Shown piece by piece: positions 17,098 through 27,400 of a DNA stretch of 64,000 nt; the stretch's first letter is position 1, and each line of letters begins with the position of its first letter. The translations under genes and the position numbers were made by a program. The notes beneath the pieces were generated by a model. That model had not been told where the DNA came from. It did no database searches and saw only the letters and a list, made by a program, of their open reading frames with translations. This DNA comes from Ectothiorhodospiraceae bacterium (GTDB taxonomy: Bacteria > Pseudomonadota > Gammaproteobacteria > Nitrococcales > Aquisalimonadaceae). Location of the stretch: assembly GCA_020831845.1 (NCBI GenBank), contig JAFIFV010000070.1, forward strand, positions 1-64,000. Reading direction: 5' to 3'.

Positions 17098-18507
17098 ATG
17101 AAACACGCCTCTCGATGCTCCTGTCGCCACCTGGCGATGTGCACACTGGCAGTGGTTGCCGCCGTCGCCGTGACCGGCGTGCAGGCACAGCTGACCGACG
17201 TCCCGAACCTCACGCCGCCGCAGCGGGAATCGGCCCGCGCGTCTCAGGCCGTGTACGATGCGCTGCGTGGACAGGGGGAGCAGGATGCGTTGCCCGAGCG
17301 CCAGCAGCGGCTGTTCCGGGCGATCGAGGAACTGGTGCACACCGCCAACGAACAGCAGGAAACCGGCGGCCCCACCAACCGCTCGCTGCAGCTCGACGAA
17401 GAGGGTCTGGCAGAAGCGCTTGAATGGGTGGCCAACGAGGAAGCGGGCGCCGGATCCGGCATCGCCATCAATGCGGCCTACTCCCAGTTCGCCAACGTAG
17501 TGCGGCGGCTCGGGATGCTGCAAGCCGGCGGGCCGGGCTTTGCGCGCACTCCACAGGATATCGGCAACGAGGAATCGGTGGCCCTTGCCCGTTTTGGCGC
17601 GCCCCGGGGTGGCGGCGCCTCGGCTGATCTGGCCGGCCGCTGGAGCGGCTTCGTCAACCTGTCATTCGGACAGTCGAAACGGGATCCCACCGACCGCGAA
17701 AATGCCTATGACGCCGATCAATACGGGCTGACCGCCGGCCTGGACTACCGCGTCAGCGATGCCCTGGTGACAGGAGCCACAGTCAGTTTCAGCCGGGCGG
17801 AACTGGATTTCGACGCCTCCCGCAGCATCGTCGGCGGCGGCATGAAGTCCAACGCCTATGCACTCTCCGGATACGCGCTGTTCGACCGCGACGCCTATTA
17901 CGTCAACGCCATTGTGACGCTCGGCTACATGGACCTGGACCTGACCCGGCTGATCACCTATCCCTCCAACAATCCCAATGTCCCGGACACCGATCAGACG
18001 GCGCGCTCCTCCACCTCCGGCACGCAGTTGCTGCTGGGCCTGGGGGGCGGCTACAACATCGACCTGCAGCCGCTGACCATCAGCCCGTTCGCCAGGCTGG
18101 ACGTACTGCGCATCGATATGGACGGCTACCGCGAAGGCAATGCCGGACCGTTCAACCTGCGGGTGGACAAGCAGCGCATCGAATCCACGCGCTCCTCGCT
18201 GGGGGTCGAGGGCAGCTACCCCGTCGCGGTGCCCTTCGGTGTGCTGATACCGCAACTTGGCGCGGCCTGGCACCACGAGTTCCAGACCGATCGCATGGAG
18301 GTGGAGTCACGCTTCGTCGACGACCCCGGCAGCGTGACCTTCGTCGCGGCCGGCGACAGGCCGGACCGCAATTTCTATTCACTTACCGCCTCGTTGACCG
18401 CCATACTGCCACACGGCATTCAGACGTTCGCCCAGGCGGAAACCGTACTGGGGCTGCGACATACATCGGCCTACGCCCTGACGGCAGGAGTTCGCGCCGA
18501 ATTCTAA
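17098..18507 (+). CDS. Short autotransporter-domain outer-membrane protein
   Basis: A 469-residue protein with a signal peptide ending VTGVQAQ, a helical, Glu/Gln-rich linker (~30-170) and a C-terminal autotransporter beta-barrel of ~280 residues ending VRAEF. Barrel strands are clear (GRWSGFVNLSFGQSKRD, YGLTAGLDYRVSDALVTGATVSF, LLGLGGGYNI). There is almost no passenger domain. The barrel and linker resemble the protein at 52518-54317 (shared RFV-D/E-DP block and arrangement), so these are paralogues on either side of the secretion island. Function unknown. Its TAA is the first triplet of a TAAGGAAGCGCTGA repeat. Confidence 0.8.
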   Translation: MKHASRCSCRHLAMCTLAVVAAVAVTGVQAQLTDVPNLTPPQRESARASQAVYDALRGQGEQDALPERQQRLFRAIEELVHTANEQQETGGPTNRSLQLDEEGLAEALEWVANEEAGAGSGIAINAAYSQFANVVRRLGMLQAGGPGFARTPQDIGNEESVALARFGAPRGGGASADLAGRWSGFVNLSFGQSKRDPTDRENAYDADQYGLTAGLDYRVSDALVTGATVSFSRAELDFDASRSIVGGGMKSNAYALSGYALFDRDAYYVNAIVTLGYMDLDLTRLITYPSNNPNVPDTDQTARSSTSGTQLLLGLGGGYNIDLQPLTISPFARLDVLRIDMDGYREGNAGPFNLRVDKQRIESTRSSLGVEGSYPVAVPFGVLIPQLGAAWHHEFQTDRMEVESRFVDDPGSVTFVAAGDRPDRNFYSLTASLTAILPHGIQTFAQAETVLGLRHTSAYALTAGVRAEF

Positions 18508-18533
18508 GGAAGCGCTGAAGTATTCACGCTGCC
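18505..18533 (+). repeat. Solo copy of the TAAGGAAGC stop-codon repeat (short form)
   Basis: TAAGGAAGCGCTGAAGTATTCACGCTGCC. The first TAA is the stop of the autotransporter gene. The block matches the copy at 38889-38917 in 20 of the 23 bases compared, and has weakly palindromic ends (GGAAGCG...CGCTGCC). Confidence 0.55.
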
Positions 18534-18542
18534 GCGTTACGG

Positions 18543-20315
18543 TCAGCGGGCCGCGGTCTCCCGGTCGCCCACCGGCACGAAGTAGAAGTCGCCGCCCTCG
18601 TGGCCGGCGGCACGGATGGGCCGCATTTCAGGCGTCTGCCGCGGCCCGCCGTCGGCGGAGCGCCGGCGCACGTTGACCGCCACCTGGGCGAACAGCATGT
18701 TCTCGCGCAACACACCCTCGTTGCTTTCCAGGACGTCTATCAGCGATCGCGAAAACAGCGAGTGCGGCCGGTCGACGCGGTCCGGCACCGGCCGCGCGCC
18801 GCCGGAGGTGATCACGATGCGCGCGCGCCGCTCAAGGCCGGTACGAATGGTGTCCTCGGTAAGTTGCCGCGGGCCGCTGCCCAGCAGCAGCGCGCTGGAC
18901 TCCGAAGCCATTGCACCGGCGAACAGCGAATCCGCCACCACCAGTACCGAGCGCGCCCGGATGCGGTCCAGATGATCGTTGATCACTGCATTATTGATCC
19001 AGCGCACCAGCCGTTCCGCCTCGGCGTCCACCGGCAGCCAGTAACTGCGCTGGCGCCGGCCGGCCTCCACATCGGAGCGGTTGCCATGGCCAGCGTAGTA
19101 CACCAGCAGATTGTCCTCCGGCTCGATCTGTTCGTACAGGTCGTTCAGCGCATTCATGATCTGGACCTGGTCCGCGTTGGGCAGGAAGGTCACATTGAAG
19201 CCATAGCGCTCCTCAAGCAATTGGCTGACGCGCTGGCCGTCGGTGATGGGCGACTCCAGATCCTCCAGGTAGAGGTACTCCTGATTGCCGATCACCAGTG
19301 CGAAATATCGGCCGAATTCGATGCCGGCGAACGTGGCCGGCCCTTGGGCGGGAAAGTCCCTGGTCCGAGGGTCGTCGGTCTCCGCCGTCCCGGTGGGCGC
19401 TGCCTCGTCCGGTTCAGGCAGCTCATCCATTCGCGCCAGAAGCTCGGAGCGCTCCTCGCTGGCGCGGCGGAACAGGGATTCCAGCGTCTCGATCTGGTTG
19501 TGTGCGCTCTCCAGTTCCAGCCCCAACTGCCGGGCGCGTTGCTCGGCGTCGGCTCCGGCGGACTCCGCCTCGGCCTCGGCCGCCTCCAGACGCTGCCGCA
19601 GTTCGTCCCGCTCCCTGGACATTCGACGCAGCTGTTGTTCCAGCGTCTCCACCTGGCGGTCCGTCTGGGCGATCTGCGCGTCGAGCTGCCGCCGCAACTC
19701 CTCGACCTCCTCGGTCATCTCCGACCGATAGATCAGCTCGTCCTCGCCAACGCCGGAAGCGCGCCGATACAGGTTCAGCGCCTCGGCCGTGTCCTGCTCC
19801 ACGCCCAGCCCCTGCTCGTAGAGAAAGCCCAGGTTGATCTGTGCCCGCGCGTAGCCCTGATCGGCCGCGCGGCGATACCAGGCAGCGGCGGAAACGTAGT
19901 CCGGGTCCTGACCCAGGCCCTTCTCGAAGATCTCGCCGACGTAGTTCTGCGCCTGCGGATCGCCGTTTTCGGCGCGCTCCAGCCAGACGTTCAGCGCAGT
20001 GCGGTAATCGGCACGATCGTACTCCACGTACTCGCCGCCGCGAATCCGGCAGTCCTGGACCGTGGTCCGGGTCGGCCGGCGGGGCGTGAGGAAGGTGGTG
20101 CCGCCGACCCGGCGCACCTGCCCCGGCAGCAAGCAGTCGACGATGTAGAGGTCCTCCACCGCGGCCCCTTCGCGGGCCTCGGCGGTCACGTCAGGGGCAT
20201 CCGTGGTGGCACAGGCGGAAAGCAACAACGCGACGGCTGCGGCAGCGGCCGCCGGTACCCACCCCGGACGGCCCCCGAAAGGCACGCTATCATCGATGAT
20301 GCGAACGCTTTTCAC
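18543..20315 (-). CDS. Lipoprotein with Sel1 repeats, coiled coil and caspase-like domain lacking the catalytic Cys
   Basis: A 590-residue envelope lipoprotein. The lipobox LLSAC places the lipidated Cys at residue 35. Residues ~100-190 carry Sel1-type repeats (AENGDPQAQNYVGEIFEKGLG, AADQGYARAQINLGFLYEQGLG), ~195-295 a long coiled coil, and ~335-580 a peptidase C14/metacaspase-like domain. The catalytic His is present (YYAGHGN, His410), but the Cys-containing motif reads VADSLFAG, with Leu464 where active members have Cys; the codon is CTG. It is therefore probably a pseudo-protease acting by binding. The gene is the last minus-strand gene near the T6SS kinase and may be an accessory; that is inference. 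Confidence 0.82.
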   Translation of the reverse strand: MKSVRIIDDSVPFGGRPGWVPAAAAAAVALLLSACATTDAPDVTAEAREGAAVEDLYIVDCLLPGQVRRVGGTTFLTPRRPTRTTVQDCRIRGGEYVEYDRADYRTALNVWLERAENGDPQAQNYVGEIFEKGLGQDPDYVSAAAWYRRAADQGYARAQINLGFLYEQGLGVEQDTAEALNLYRRASGVGEDELIYRSEMTEEVEELRRQLDAQIAQTDRQVETLEQQLRRMSRERDELRQRLEAAEAEAESAGADAEQRARQLGLELESAHNQIETLESLFRRASEERSELLARMDELPEPDEAAPTGTAETDDPRTRDFPAQGPATFAGIEFGRYFALVIGNQEYLYLEDLESPITDGQRVSQLLEERYGFNVTFLPNADQVQIMNALNDLYEQIEPEDNLLVYYAGHGNRSDVEAGRRQRSYWLPVDAEAERLVRWINNAVINDHLDRIRARSVLVVADSLFAGAMASESSALLLGSGPRQLTEDTIRTGLERRARIVITSGGARPVPDRVDRPHSLFSRSLIDVLESNEGVLRENMLFAQVAVNVRRRSADGGPRQTPEMRPIRAAGHEGGDFYFVPVGDRETAAR

Positions 20316-20387
20316 GGGTTACTCCCTCGCGCCTTGCCACATCGACCCCGGAAACGACGAAGCATGGCAGCCGATCCAGGACCACCA

Positions 20388-21239
20388 ATGAGCGTCAGAA
20401 AGCGGGCCGCAGGCCCGCCCGGGCCGAAGGGGCATTCCCGTCTGTTCGTTCTGCTGACCAGTATAGTTCTTGCCGCCGCATGCTCCAGCCCGGCCGAGCG
20501 GTTCAATGCGGACGCCGTCCGCCACGGTTACGACCAGCGATCGGTGACCGTCCGGCCGCATACGTTGACCGTACACCTGGCGACCGACAGCACCGCCGGC
20601 GGTGTCTGGCACGTCTATCTCGAAGGTGACGGCACACCCTGGCGCCACGGTCGCCACCGGAGCACCGACCCGACCCCCGAAACACGCATGGCGCTGGAGC
20701 TGATGGACCGGGACCACGGCCCCCGGCTGCTGCTGCACCGCCCCTGCTACGCGCGGCCGGCCATGGAAGCCGCCTGCGATCCGGCGCTGTGGACCGAGAG
20801 CCGGTACGGCGATCAGGTGGTGAGGACGATGGACCGAGCGCTGGACGCACTGGTGGCCGAATACAGCATCGACGGCCTGGTGTTGATCGGTTACAGCGGC
20901 GGAGGCACGCTGGCCAGGCTGCTGGCGGGCAGGCGCGACGACGTGCGCGGCCTGGTCACGCTGGCCGCCAACCTGGACCACGCGGCCTGGACCGCCCATC
21001 ACGGCTACCTGCCGCTGACCGGCTCGCTGCGCGTGCCCGATTCCGCGCCGCTGGGCCCGCACGTCCTGCAACTGCACCTGGCGGGCTCGGACGATGGCGT
21101 GGTACCGGTATGGATAGTCCGCCAGGGGGCGGCACACGACCCCCACGCGGACATCGAGACGGTGGACGGCTTCGACCACCGCTGCTGCTGGGCGGACCTG
21201 TGGCCGGCGGTGCTGAAGCGGTTGCAGCCGCTTCACTAA
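20388..21239 (+). CDS. Lipoprotein with alpha/beta-hydrolase fold
   Basis: A 283-residue exported protein. A signal sequence ending LAAAC gives a lipidated Cys near residue 29. The nucleophile elbow GYSGGG is in LVLIGYSGGGTLARLLAG; an Asp in GSDDGVVP and the His in DGFDHRCCW complete a plausible triad. The start at 20388 is preceded by AGGA at 7 nt; an ATG 24 bp earlier has a poorer site. It is divergent from the caspase-like lipoprotein with a 72-bp shared promoter, and its TAA is the first triplet of an inverted-repeat element. Substrate unknown; a T6SS link is not shown. Confidence 0.78.
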   Translation: MSVRKRAAGPPGPKGHSRLFVLLTSIVLAAACSSPAERFNADAVRHGYDQRSVTVRPHTLTVHLATDSTAGGVWHVYLEGDGTPWRHGRHRSTDPTPETRMALELMDRDHGPRLLLHRPCYARPAMEAACDPALWTESRYGDQVVRTMDRALDALVAEYSIDGLVLIGYSGGGTLARLLAGRRDDVRGLVTLAANLDHAAWTAHHGYLPLTGSLRVPDSAPLGPHVLQLHLAGSDDGVVPVWIVRQGAAHDPHADIETVDGFDHRCCWADLWPAVLKRLQPLH

Positions 21240-21330
21240 GGAAGCGCTGATCCATTCCCTGCGGCCTCTGGCCGTGTGGCGAGCCCGCAGGGTAGCCGCG
21301 CTTCGCAGGGAATGGATCAGCGCTTCCTTA
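21237..21330. repeat. 94-bp element with perfect 27-bp terminal inverted repeats
   Basis: The left arm at 21237-21263 begins TAAGGAAGCGCTGATCCATT and is repeated, perfectly inverted, at 21304-21330. The two outermost TAA triplets are the stop codons of the convergent flanking genes (hydrolase and kinase). The 40-bp centre carries no ORF. It shares its outer sequence with the element at 43786-44056. Confidence 0.8.
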
Positions 21331-22905
21331 TTCCTCCAGCCGCGCGTCCAGTTCTTCGATGGTGTCCCGCAGCCGGTCGCCACGGGTGCCGAGTTCCGAG
21401 CGCTCCAGCGACTCCAGGCTGATCAGCAACAGCTCCAGCGAAAACGTGTCCAGGTCCTCGCGTTGCGCCTCACGCAGATAATGATCCACAACGGCGTCGG
21501 TCCGGCGGTCTACCAGGACGCGCAGCCGGCTGCGGTCGCGGCCGCCGATGTCTTCCCGGTCCGCCGCCTGTTCCCAGGCCAGGCTGTAGTGCCGGTGGGC
21601 CTGGGGCATGTCGCCGGTCTCGAAATGGTCGTTGCCGCGCTCGATCAGCTCACGGGATTCGGCAAGTGCCGGCGGCAGATCGTCCAGCGTCACCAGCAGA
21701 TCGCTCTCGCGGATCAGCATCCACCACGACACTGCCACCACCAGCGCCAGTACCGCCACCGTGGCAATCACGGCGCGACCCAGGCGTGCCGGCGGCTTGA
21801 CCGCCTGCAGGAACATGCCCGCGTCGGGAAAACGATCTTCGCGGCGGGGAGCCAGGCTGCGTGCCACGGCGCGGGACACCCGTTTGGGCAGGTGCTTCGG
21901 CAGCGGCGGCTTCATGCCGCGCCGGACGGCCTCGTCGGCGGGCAGCTTCCGGCCCTGCTCGTCCAGGAACGGGTGCCTTCCGGTCAACAGTTCATGCGCC
22001 ACGCAGCCCAACGCGTAGACATCGTCCGCCGGCTCCGGCACCTCTCCGGCCAGCATCTCGGGGCTGGCATAGGCCGGCGTGATGGCGCCGATGGTGGCGG
22101 GATCGAAGCGGGTCTCGTCGCCTCCCTGGGCGGTGCCCACCCTGGCCGCACGGGCGATGCCGAAGTCGAGGATCTTGGCGTTGCCGTCGTCAGTCAGAAA
22201 CACGTTGCCGGGCTTGAAATCGGAATGGACGATTCCCTGCTGATGGGCATAGGCGAGACCGCGCGACATGCGGTCGATGATGTGCAGCGCTTCCTTCTGC
22301 GGCAGTCCGCCCAGGACACCCCGGTGCCGGATCACCAAGTCCAGTGGCTCGCCCTGCAAATACTCCATGGTCATGTAGACGCGGGTGCCATCGCGGTCGA
22401 AATCGTGGACGGTGACGATGTTCGGGTGTGCCAGCACCTGGGCCTTCTTGGCCTCCCTCTGCAGGGCCACCAGCGAATCGGGGTGCCGGCGGAATTCGTC
22501 GCTGAGCAGCTTCAACGCCACGTAGGGCTGGCTGTCCTGCGCTTCCTCCTTGCGCAGATCCCGCGCCTTGTAGACGGATCCCATGCCACCCTGGCCCAGC
22601 AGTTCCTCCAGAATGAAGCGCTGCTTGACCGTGCTTCCGACCCCTGGGGATTCCTCGGACGGCGCCCCCCAGAGTTCCGGCCGGGACCAGTTGGACGCCG
22701 TGCCGCCGGTGCGTTCTTGGTCACCGGGGCCACCCTCCTGGCGCGGTTCGCCAGCGAGGTGGGTCACCTCGTCCTCCGGCGGCCGGGCGCTCCGCGTGGC
22801 ATCGTCGGGCAGCCGCTCCCTGTCTCGTTCACCCGTCACGCGTGTCCGGTCGGCATCCTTGCGGGCGCCGCCGGGCCGGGTTCTGTCGGAGTCACTGTCG
22901 TTCAT
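21328..22905 (-). CDS. ppkA: T6SS-associated membrane Ser/Thr protein kinase (PpkA-like)
   Basis: A 525-residue Hanks-type kinase with a charged, disordered N-terminus (~1-90), kinase domain (~95-350), one membrane segment (VIATVAVLALVVAVSWWMLI) and a ~110-residue periplasmic part. Motifs are the glycine loop GQGGMGSVYKA, the AxK lysine in VALKLL, catalytic HSDFKPGN and metal-binding LDFG. The HRD arginine is Ser here, so it is a non-RD kinase. In known systems PpkA phosphorylates the Fha protein and so switches on secretion; the matching FHA protein and phosphatase are in this cluster. The ATG overlaps the TagF-PppA stop by 4 bp. Confidence 0.88.
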   Translation of the reverse strand: MNDSDSDRTRPGGARKDADRTRVTGERDRERLPDDATRSARPPEDEVTHLAGEPRQEGGPGDQERTGGTASNWSRPELWGAPSEESPGVGSTVKQRFILEELLGQGGMGSVYKARDLRKEEAQDSQPYVALKLLSDEFRRHPDSLVALQREAKKAQVLAHPNIVTVHDFDRDGTRVYMTMEYLQGEPLDLVIRHRGVLGGLPQKEALHIIDRMSRGLAYAHQQGIVHSDFKPGNVFLTDDGNAKILDFGIARAARVGTAQGGDETRFDPATIGAITPAYASPEMLAGEVPEPADDVYALGCVAHELLTGRHPFLDEQGRKLPADEAVRRGMKPPLPKHLPKRVSRAVARSLAPRREDRFPDAGMFLQAVKPPARLGRAVIATVAVLALVVAVSWWMLIRESDLLVTLDDLPPALAESRELIERGNDHFETGDMPQAHRHYSLAWEQAADREDIGGRDRSRLRVLVDRRTDAVVDHYLREAQREDLDTFSLELLLISLESLERSELGTRGDRLRDTIEELDARLEE

Positions 22906-24413
22906 GTTCGCGGCCCTTCCCGGCAGTCATCCACGAAAACCACCACCGCGGTGGCGTTGTCCCTGGCATCGCCGGCGAGAACCTGCGCCAGCAGCGCATC
23001 GGCAACGGTCTGTGGGGATTCACCCTGCATCGCCTCACGCATGGTGGCGAGTTGCAGACAACCGTGGACGCCGTCGGAACACAGGAGAAAGCGATCCCCC
23101 GGGCGCAGATCGGAATATCGGTGCTCCACGCTCAGTTCCGCTGCGGCGCCCACCGCCCGTGTGATGACATTCGACTGCGGGTGGGAGCCCGCGTCCTCGG
23201 CGGCTAGTTCGCCTCGATCCACCATGTCCTGAATGACACTGTGGTCGCGGGTGCAGAGCTCCAGTCCGCCGTCGCGCAGGCGGTAGAGACGGCTGTCGCC
23301 GGCCCACAGCCAGCAGCAGTTCTCCGCGCCGGCCAGCAGCGCGACGACGGTGCTGGCACTGCTGACCGGGTTGTCCGGCCGGGCGGCGGCATGACGCAGG
23401 TGACGGTGCGCCATGGCCAGCATCTCCCTGGCACCGTTCAGGCGCTGCTGCAGGTCGCCGTCATGCCCCGGCAGATTCAACAGGCTGTCCACCACGCTGC
23501 GGCTGGCCATCTCGCCGGCCTGCTGGCCGCCGACACCGTCCGCCACGGCCCACAAACCGATGTCGGACCGGTCCAGCCAGGCGTCCTCGTTGACCTGCCG
23601 GACCTTGCCGGCATGACTGACACCAGCCGATCGGAAGGCGGGGGGCGCGGCTGCGATCGCCGCCGCATCCGGCAGTTGCGCGGACTGCCAGCACGCGACC
23701 CGGCTGTCCCAACCGTGGCGCCGCCATTCGCCATCGATCATGGCGGCGAACTGATCCGGCTCCGGCAGGCGATCGTGCAGAAACACACACGGCGCGATGC
23801 GCTCCGACCCTTCGGTCCACCAGACGCTGAACCCGCCCTGACGCTCCAGCATCCCCTGCTGCGCCGCCAGCAACGCCGGCACCAGGTCGGCCAGGGACTC
23901 AAGGCGAAACCGGACCGGCCCGGCAGTCGGCGCCAGCAGGCGGCTGTCGGGATCGGCCGTGCGGGGCTGGAGGCGCCGGCCAAGGGCGCGCAACGACTGA
24001 TCGAAACCCTCCAGGTCGAAGGCGGGGTCATCCGCCAGCGCACTCAGCGCCAGTTCCTCCACGGCCTCGAACCAGGCACCCTGCTCCGCGGCCAGGCTGA
24101 GCAGGGAACTACCCTCCGGCAACGGCCGGACCAGTGTCAGCGGATAGTAGCGGCCCACCGCATCGACGCTGGGCATCAGGACGCCGGTGCAGGGAGAGCT
24201 GCCGCAAACCCCGGCCGAGGCCGCGAACCGCCACATCGGGCTGGTCAAATAGGCATTCAGCCAGTCATCCCCCAACACCTCCCGGGAGCGGTGCACGCAG
24301 CGTTCCAGCCACGGGTCCCAGACACCCAGAAAATCGCCTGCAACGCGCCGCTGTACGAAATCGCCGCGCAGCGGCAGCTTGCCGTGAAAGCCCAGGGACC
24401 CGGTTTCGGTCAT
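22902..24413 (-). CDS. TagF-PppA fusion: T6SS negative regulator with PP2C phosphatase
   Basis: A 503-residue two-domain protein. Residues ~1-210 are TagF (GFHGKLPLRGDFVQRRV, then a VGRYYPLTLVRPLP block), and ~245-495 a PP2C phosphatase with metal-binding Asp in AVADGVGGQQAGE, LCSDGVHG and ARDNATAVVVF. In Pseudomonas these are separate proteins, whereas Agrobacterium has a TagF-PppA fusion in which both parts repress secretion. Here the phosphatase should reverse kinase-driven Fha phosphorylation and TagF should block Fha directly. The start at 24413 lies 4 nt after the tssM stop; a longer frame upstream is antisense to nothing but lacks homology. Confidence 0.9.
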   Translation of the reverse strand: MTETGSLGFHGKLPLRGDFVQRRVAGDFLGVWDPWLERCVHRSREVLGDDWLNAYLTSPMWRFAASAGVCGSSPCTGVLMPSVDAVGRYYPLTLVRPLPEGSSLLSLAAEQGAWFEAVEELALSALADDPAFDLEGFDQSLRALGRRLQPRTADPDSRLLAPTAGPVRFRLESLADLVPALLAAQQGMLERQGGFSVWWTEGSERIAPCVFLHDRLPEPDQFAAMIDGEWRRHGWDSRVACWQSAQLPDAAAIAAAPPAFRSAGVSHAGKVRQVNEDAWLDRSDIGLWAVADGVGGQQAGEMASRSVVDSLLNLPGHDGDLQQRLNGAREMLAMAHRHLRHAAARPDNPVSSASTVVALLAGAENCCWLWAGDSRLYRLRDGGLELCTRDHSVIQDMVDRGELAAEDAGSHPQSNVITRAVGAAAELSVEHRYSDLRPGDRFLLCSDGVHGCLQLATMREAMQGESPQTVADALLAQVLAGDARDNATAVVVFVDDCREGPRT

Positions 24414-24417
24414 GCGC

Positions 24418-27400
24418 TCACAACCCCTCGACACAGCGAAACCGCCGCCAGTCGACACTGCGCAGCGGATTGCGGGAGGAATCGAATTCCACCAGCACGC
24501 GGGCGGAATAGCCGCCGACATCGAAGCTGGCAAGGTAGCTGGTGTCGGACTCGGCGGCAGGATCGGCATCGTCGATGGCGCGCAGCCAGGACCAGCCTCC
24601 CTCGTAGCGCACGTTCGGCCGCCGGCCACCGCGGTCCTCGAACGCCACCTCCGCACCGCGGCTGCCCTGCTCCGGCCAGGCGAACCGCTCGGCCAGCGGC
24701 GGGCCGTGGCGGTAGGTCATGGCGTGATCACCCATGGCGAAGCGGAACTGCCGGGCGCGGGCGTCCAGGTAGCGTGGCGTAAGCTCGAAGGCCGTTCGCG
24801 GGCCGTCCCCATTGCCCGGAAAAAACAGGTCACGAATCAGGCCAGCCCGCTGGAACTGATCCAGCACCGACCGCGGAATGCCCAGCCCGGCCGCTTCGCC
24901 CCGGCGCCAGTTCCAGCGGGAGCCGGACGTATCCACCAGCGCAGCCAGGTTCTCCTGGAAATAGCTGTCGATGACACCGTCGGGGCCGAACAGCCGGGCG
25001 AAATCGCTGGGCGTGATCTCCTGCTGGCTACCGGGTTCGAACGGGTAGCGGCCGGTGGTGAGATCACGGCAAACCGGCAGTACGGACTCCCGGTATCGCC
25101 GGTTCAGCTGCGAGCGCAGATTGCGCAGGGCCACCTCCTGCCCGGAACCGGCCAGTTCCTCCAGCCAGTTGCTGAACGGCGGCGGTGTCCGGGCAGCCTC
25201 GGCACGGAGGCGCCGAAGGGTCTCGCCGCCCTCGCGCCCGAGCATCGCCATGGCATCCTGGTCGCCGAGACCGCTGTCCAGGGCGCTCAGCTCATTGTAG
25301 AGCTGGTCCAGCATGCCGATCAGCTCGTTCATGGGCGCCGCACCGTTGTCGCCGGCGACAAAACGATGGAACTGGCGGAAATGCGCGTTGATGCGCTGGC
25401 CCGGATGCGGCCCCTGATCCTGGCCACGAACCTGGTCCACCAGCCCCAGCAGGGAGTCGAGCCGCCCGCCGGCCCCCTCGTTCTCGTCCGGTTCCGGGAA
25501 ATAGGTCTGGGCGTCGGCCGTGGTCATCAGCCGCCGCAACGGCGATGTCGGTCCGGTCATCGCCGCCAGCAGGTCCACGGCCTGGTCAACCTGCAGCAGC
25601 GGCGTCAGTTCCAGATCGGCAAGCAACTTGTCCCAGAAGCTGATGTAGGCGTCCTCGTAATGGCGCACGAAATCCCTCGCGAGGTTAAGCCGTGCCGCCC
25701 GCCCAGCCGGCAGCGTCTCTTCTCCGAACACCCAGCGGTCGTCCAGAAAGCGGTCGATCAGCGTGCCGCCGGCGTCGCCGGTGATGTCGATAAAACCGGC
25801 CCGGGTATACAGTGCCGGCACCGGCTCGGACATCGGTGTGCCGCTACGCCGGCGGAACACCAGCTCGCCTCCCAGGCCGGCCTCCACGTCCAGGCGCAGC
25901 GCATCCCGGTGGCGCGGCCCGTAGACCGTTTCCAGGCGGCGCAGCATCAGCGCGGGAATAGACGCCTGCCGCAGCGACACCCGGGCCCTGGCGACCAGTG
26001 CGTCGTCCACCTGGATCGACGGTAACGAGCGGGCACTGGCCACGTAGGCGTCGAAGTGCTCCGACAGCGCCTGGGCGATGGCACCACGTCCACTGAATTC
26101 GCGGAGCAGCGCAATCCGCGCGATGACGCCGAGCTCTTCCCGGTCCAGATGTTCCGGGTGGGCGAGCATCAGGTATCCCTTGAGGTAGGCGTACAAATCC
26201 GTGGGTGGGGTATTCGGCTCCTGCAGCCGCTCTTCCAGAAGCAGCACCAGCCGGGGCACCAGCAGCTCGCGTACGCCCTGCAGGTAGGCCTGTTCGGCGG
26301 AAGCCCCGACCGAGCCGCCCCGGAACAGACCCAGCCGCATCAACAGTGGTGCGCCGTCCCGGTAGCGATTCGCCTCCGCGGAGACCTCGCGCAGCGCGTC
26401 GAGTCTGGGAAGCACCTCCTGCAGTCCGGCGTCGCCGGGCACCGGGCGGGTTGCAGTGTCGGAGTGCGCATCCAGGGCCGCGCCGACGTCGGCAAGATAG
26501 CCGCGATTGTACTGGTAGCTGGTGAACCAGGAGACGGCCACCACCATCAGGGCGGCCAACAGGGCAAGGTAGGCAATGTTCTGGGCCACCGCCCGGCCCA
26601 CCTCCAGCCGCCAGTTGACCCCGGCCAGCCCCGATTCTGGAAAGATGACATCCTTCAGCAGGCGGTGAATGAAATAACTCCGGCCCTGTCCGCCGGCCAT
26701 GGCGGTGGCCGGCGGCTCCGCCAGCGGCCGCATGCCGTAGGCTCGGCCGAGGCTATCCATCATGCGGTCGATCGGCGTGCCTTCCTGGGTGCCGCTAGTG
26801 AAATACAGGCCACGCAGCATGACCGGCCGCTCGTAGCCGGAACCCTCGAACGTCTCGCGCACGAACCGCAGCAGGTTCTCCCGAAGGCCGGCCATCTGCC
26901 TGGGAAAACCGAACAGCCGCTCCCGGCGCCGGGGCTCGCGTTCCTGATCCAGGCGTTCCAGCAGCCGCGCGTCGAGCCGTTCCAGCAACCGCCCGTATTC
27001 ATGGTCGATCCACTCCGAGGCGCCGCCCCCCGCCACCGGTTCCGGCCGCGTGGTGCCCCAGACCTGGGCCCGGGACTCGTGGCCCAGATCATCGAAGAAC
27101 TCCACAAAACCGGAGATCAGATCGCATTTGGTGACCATGAAATAGACTGGCACCTGAATGCGCAGCTGCCGCTGCAGCTCGTCGATCCTTCGGCGAACGG
27201 TCTCCGCATGGCGCTCGCGCGATTCCGGCGAGGCGTTCAGCAGATCCACCGCGCTCAGCGTGACCAGTACCCCGTTGATGGGACGCCGCTTGCGGTATCT
27301 GCACAGCAGCTCAAGGAAGCCGCGCCATTCCGCCGCATCGGACTCGGCATCGGAATCCTGTGTGAAATAGCGCCCGGCGGTATCGAGCAGCACGGCCTCG

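Noticed and set aside
18600-20363. Long plus-strand extension upstream of the lipoprotein hydrolase
   Set aside because: The frame is antisense to the caspase-like gene and shows no domain; a good ribosome-binding site and lipoprotein signal mark the true start at 20388.
21274-23232. 652-codon plus-strand frame
   Set aside because: It is antisense to the kinase and phosphatase genes, both well supported by motifs.
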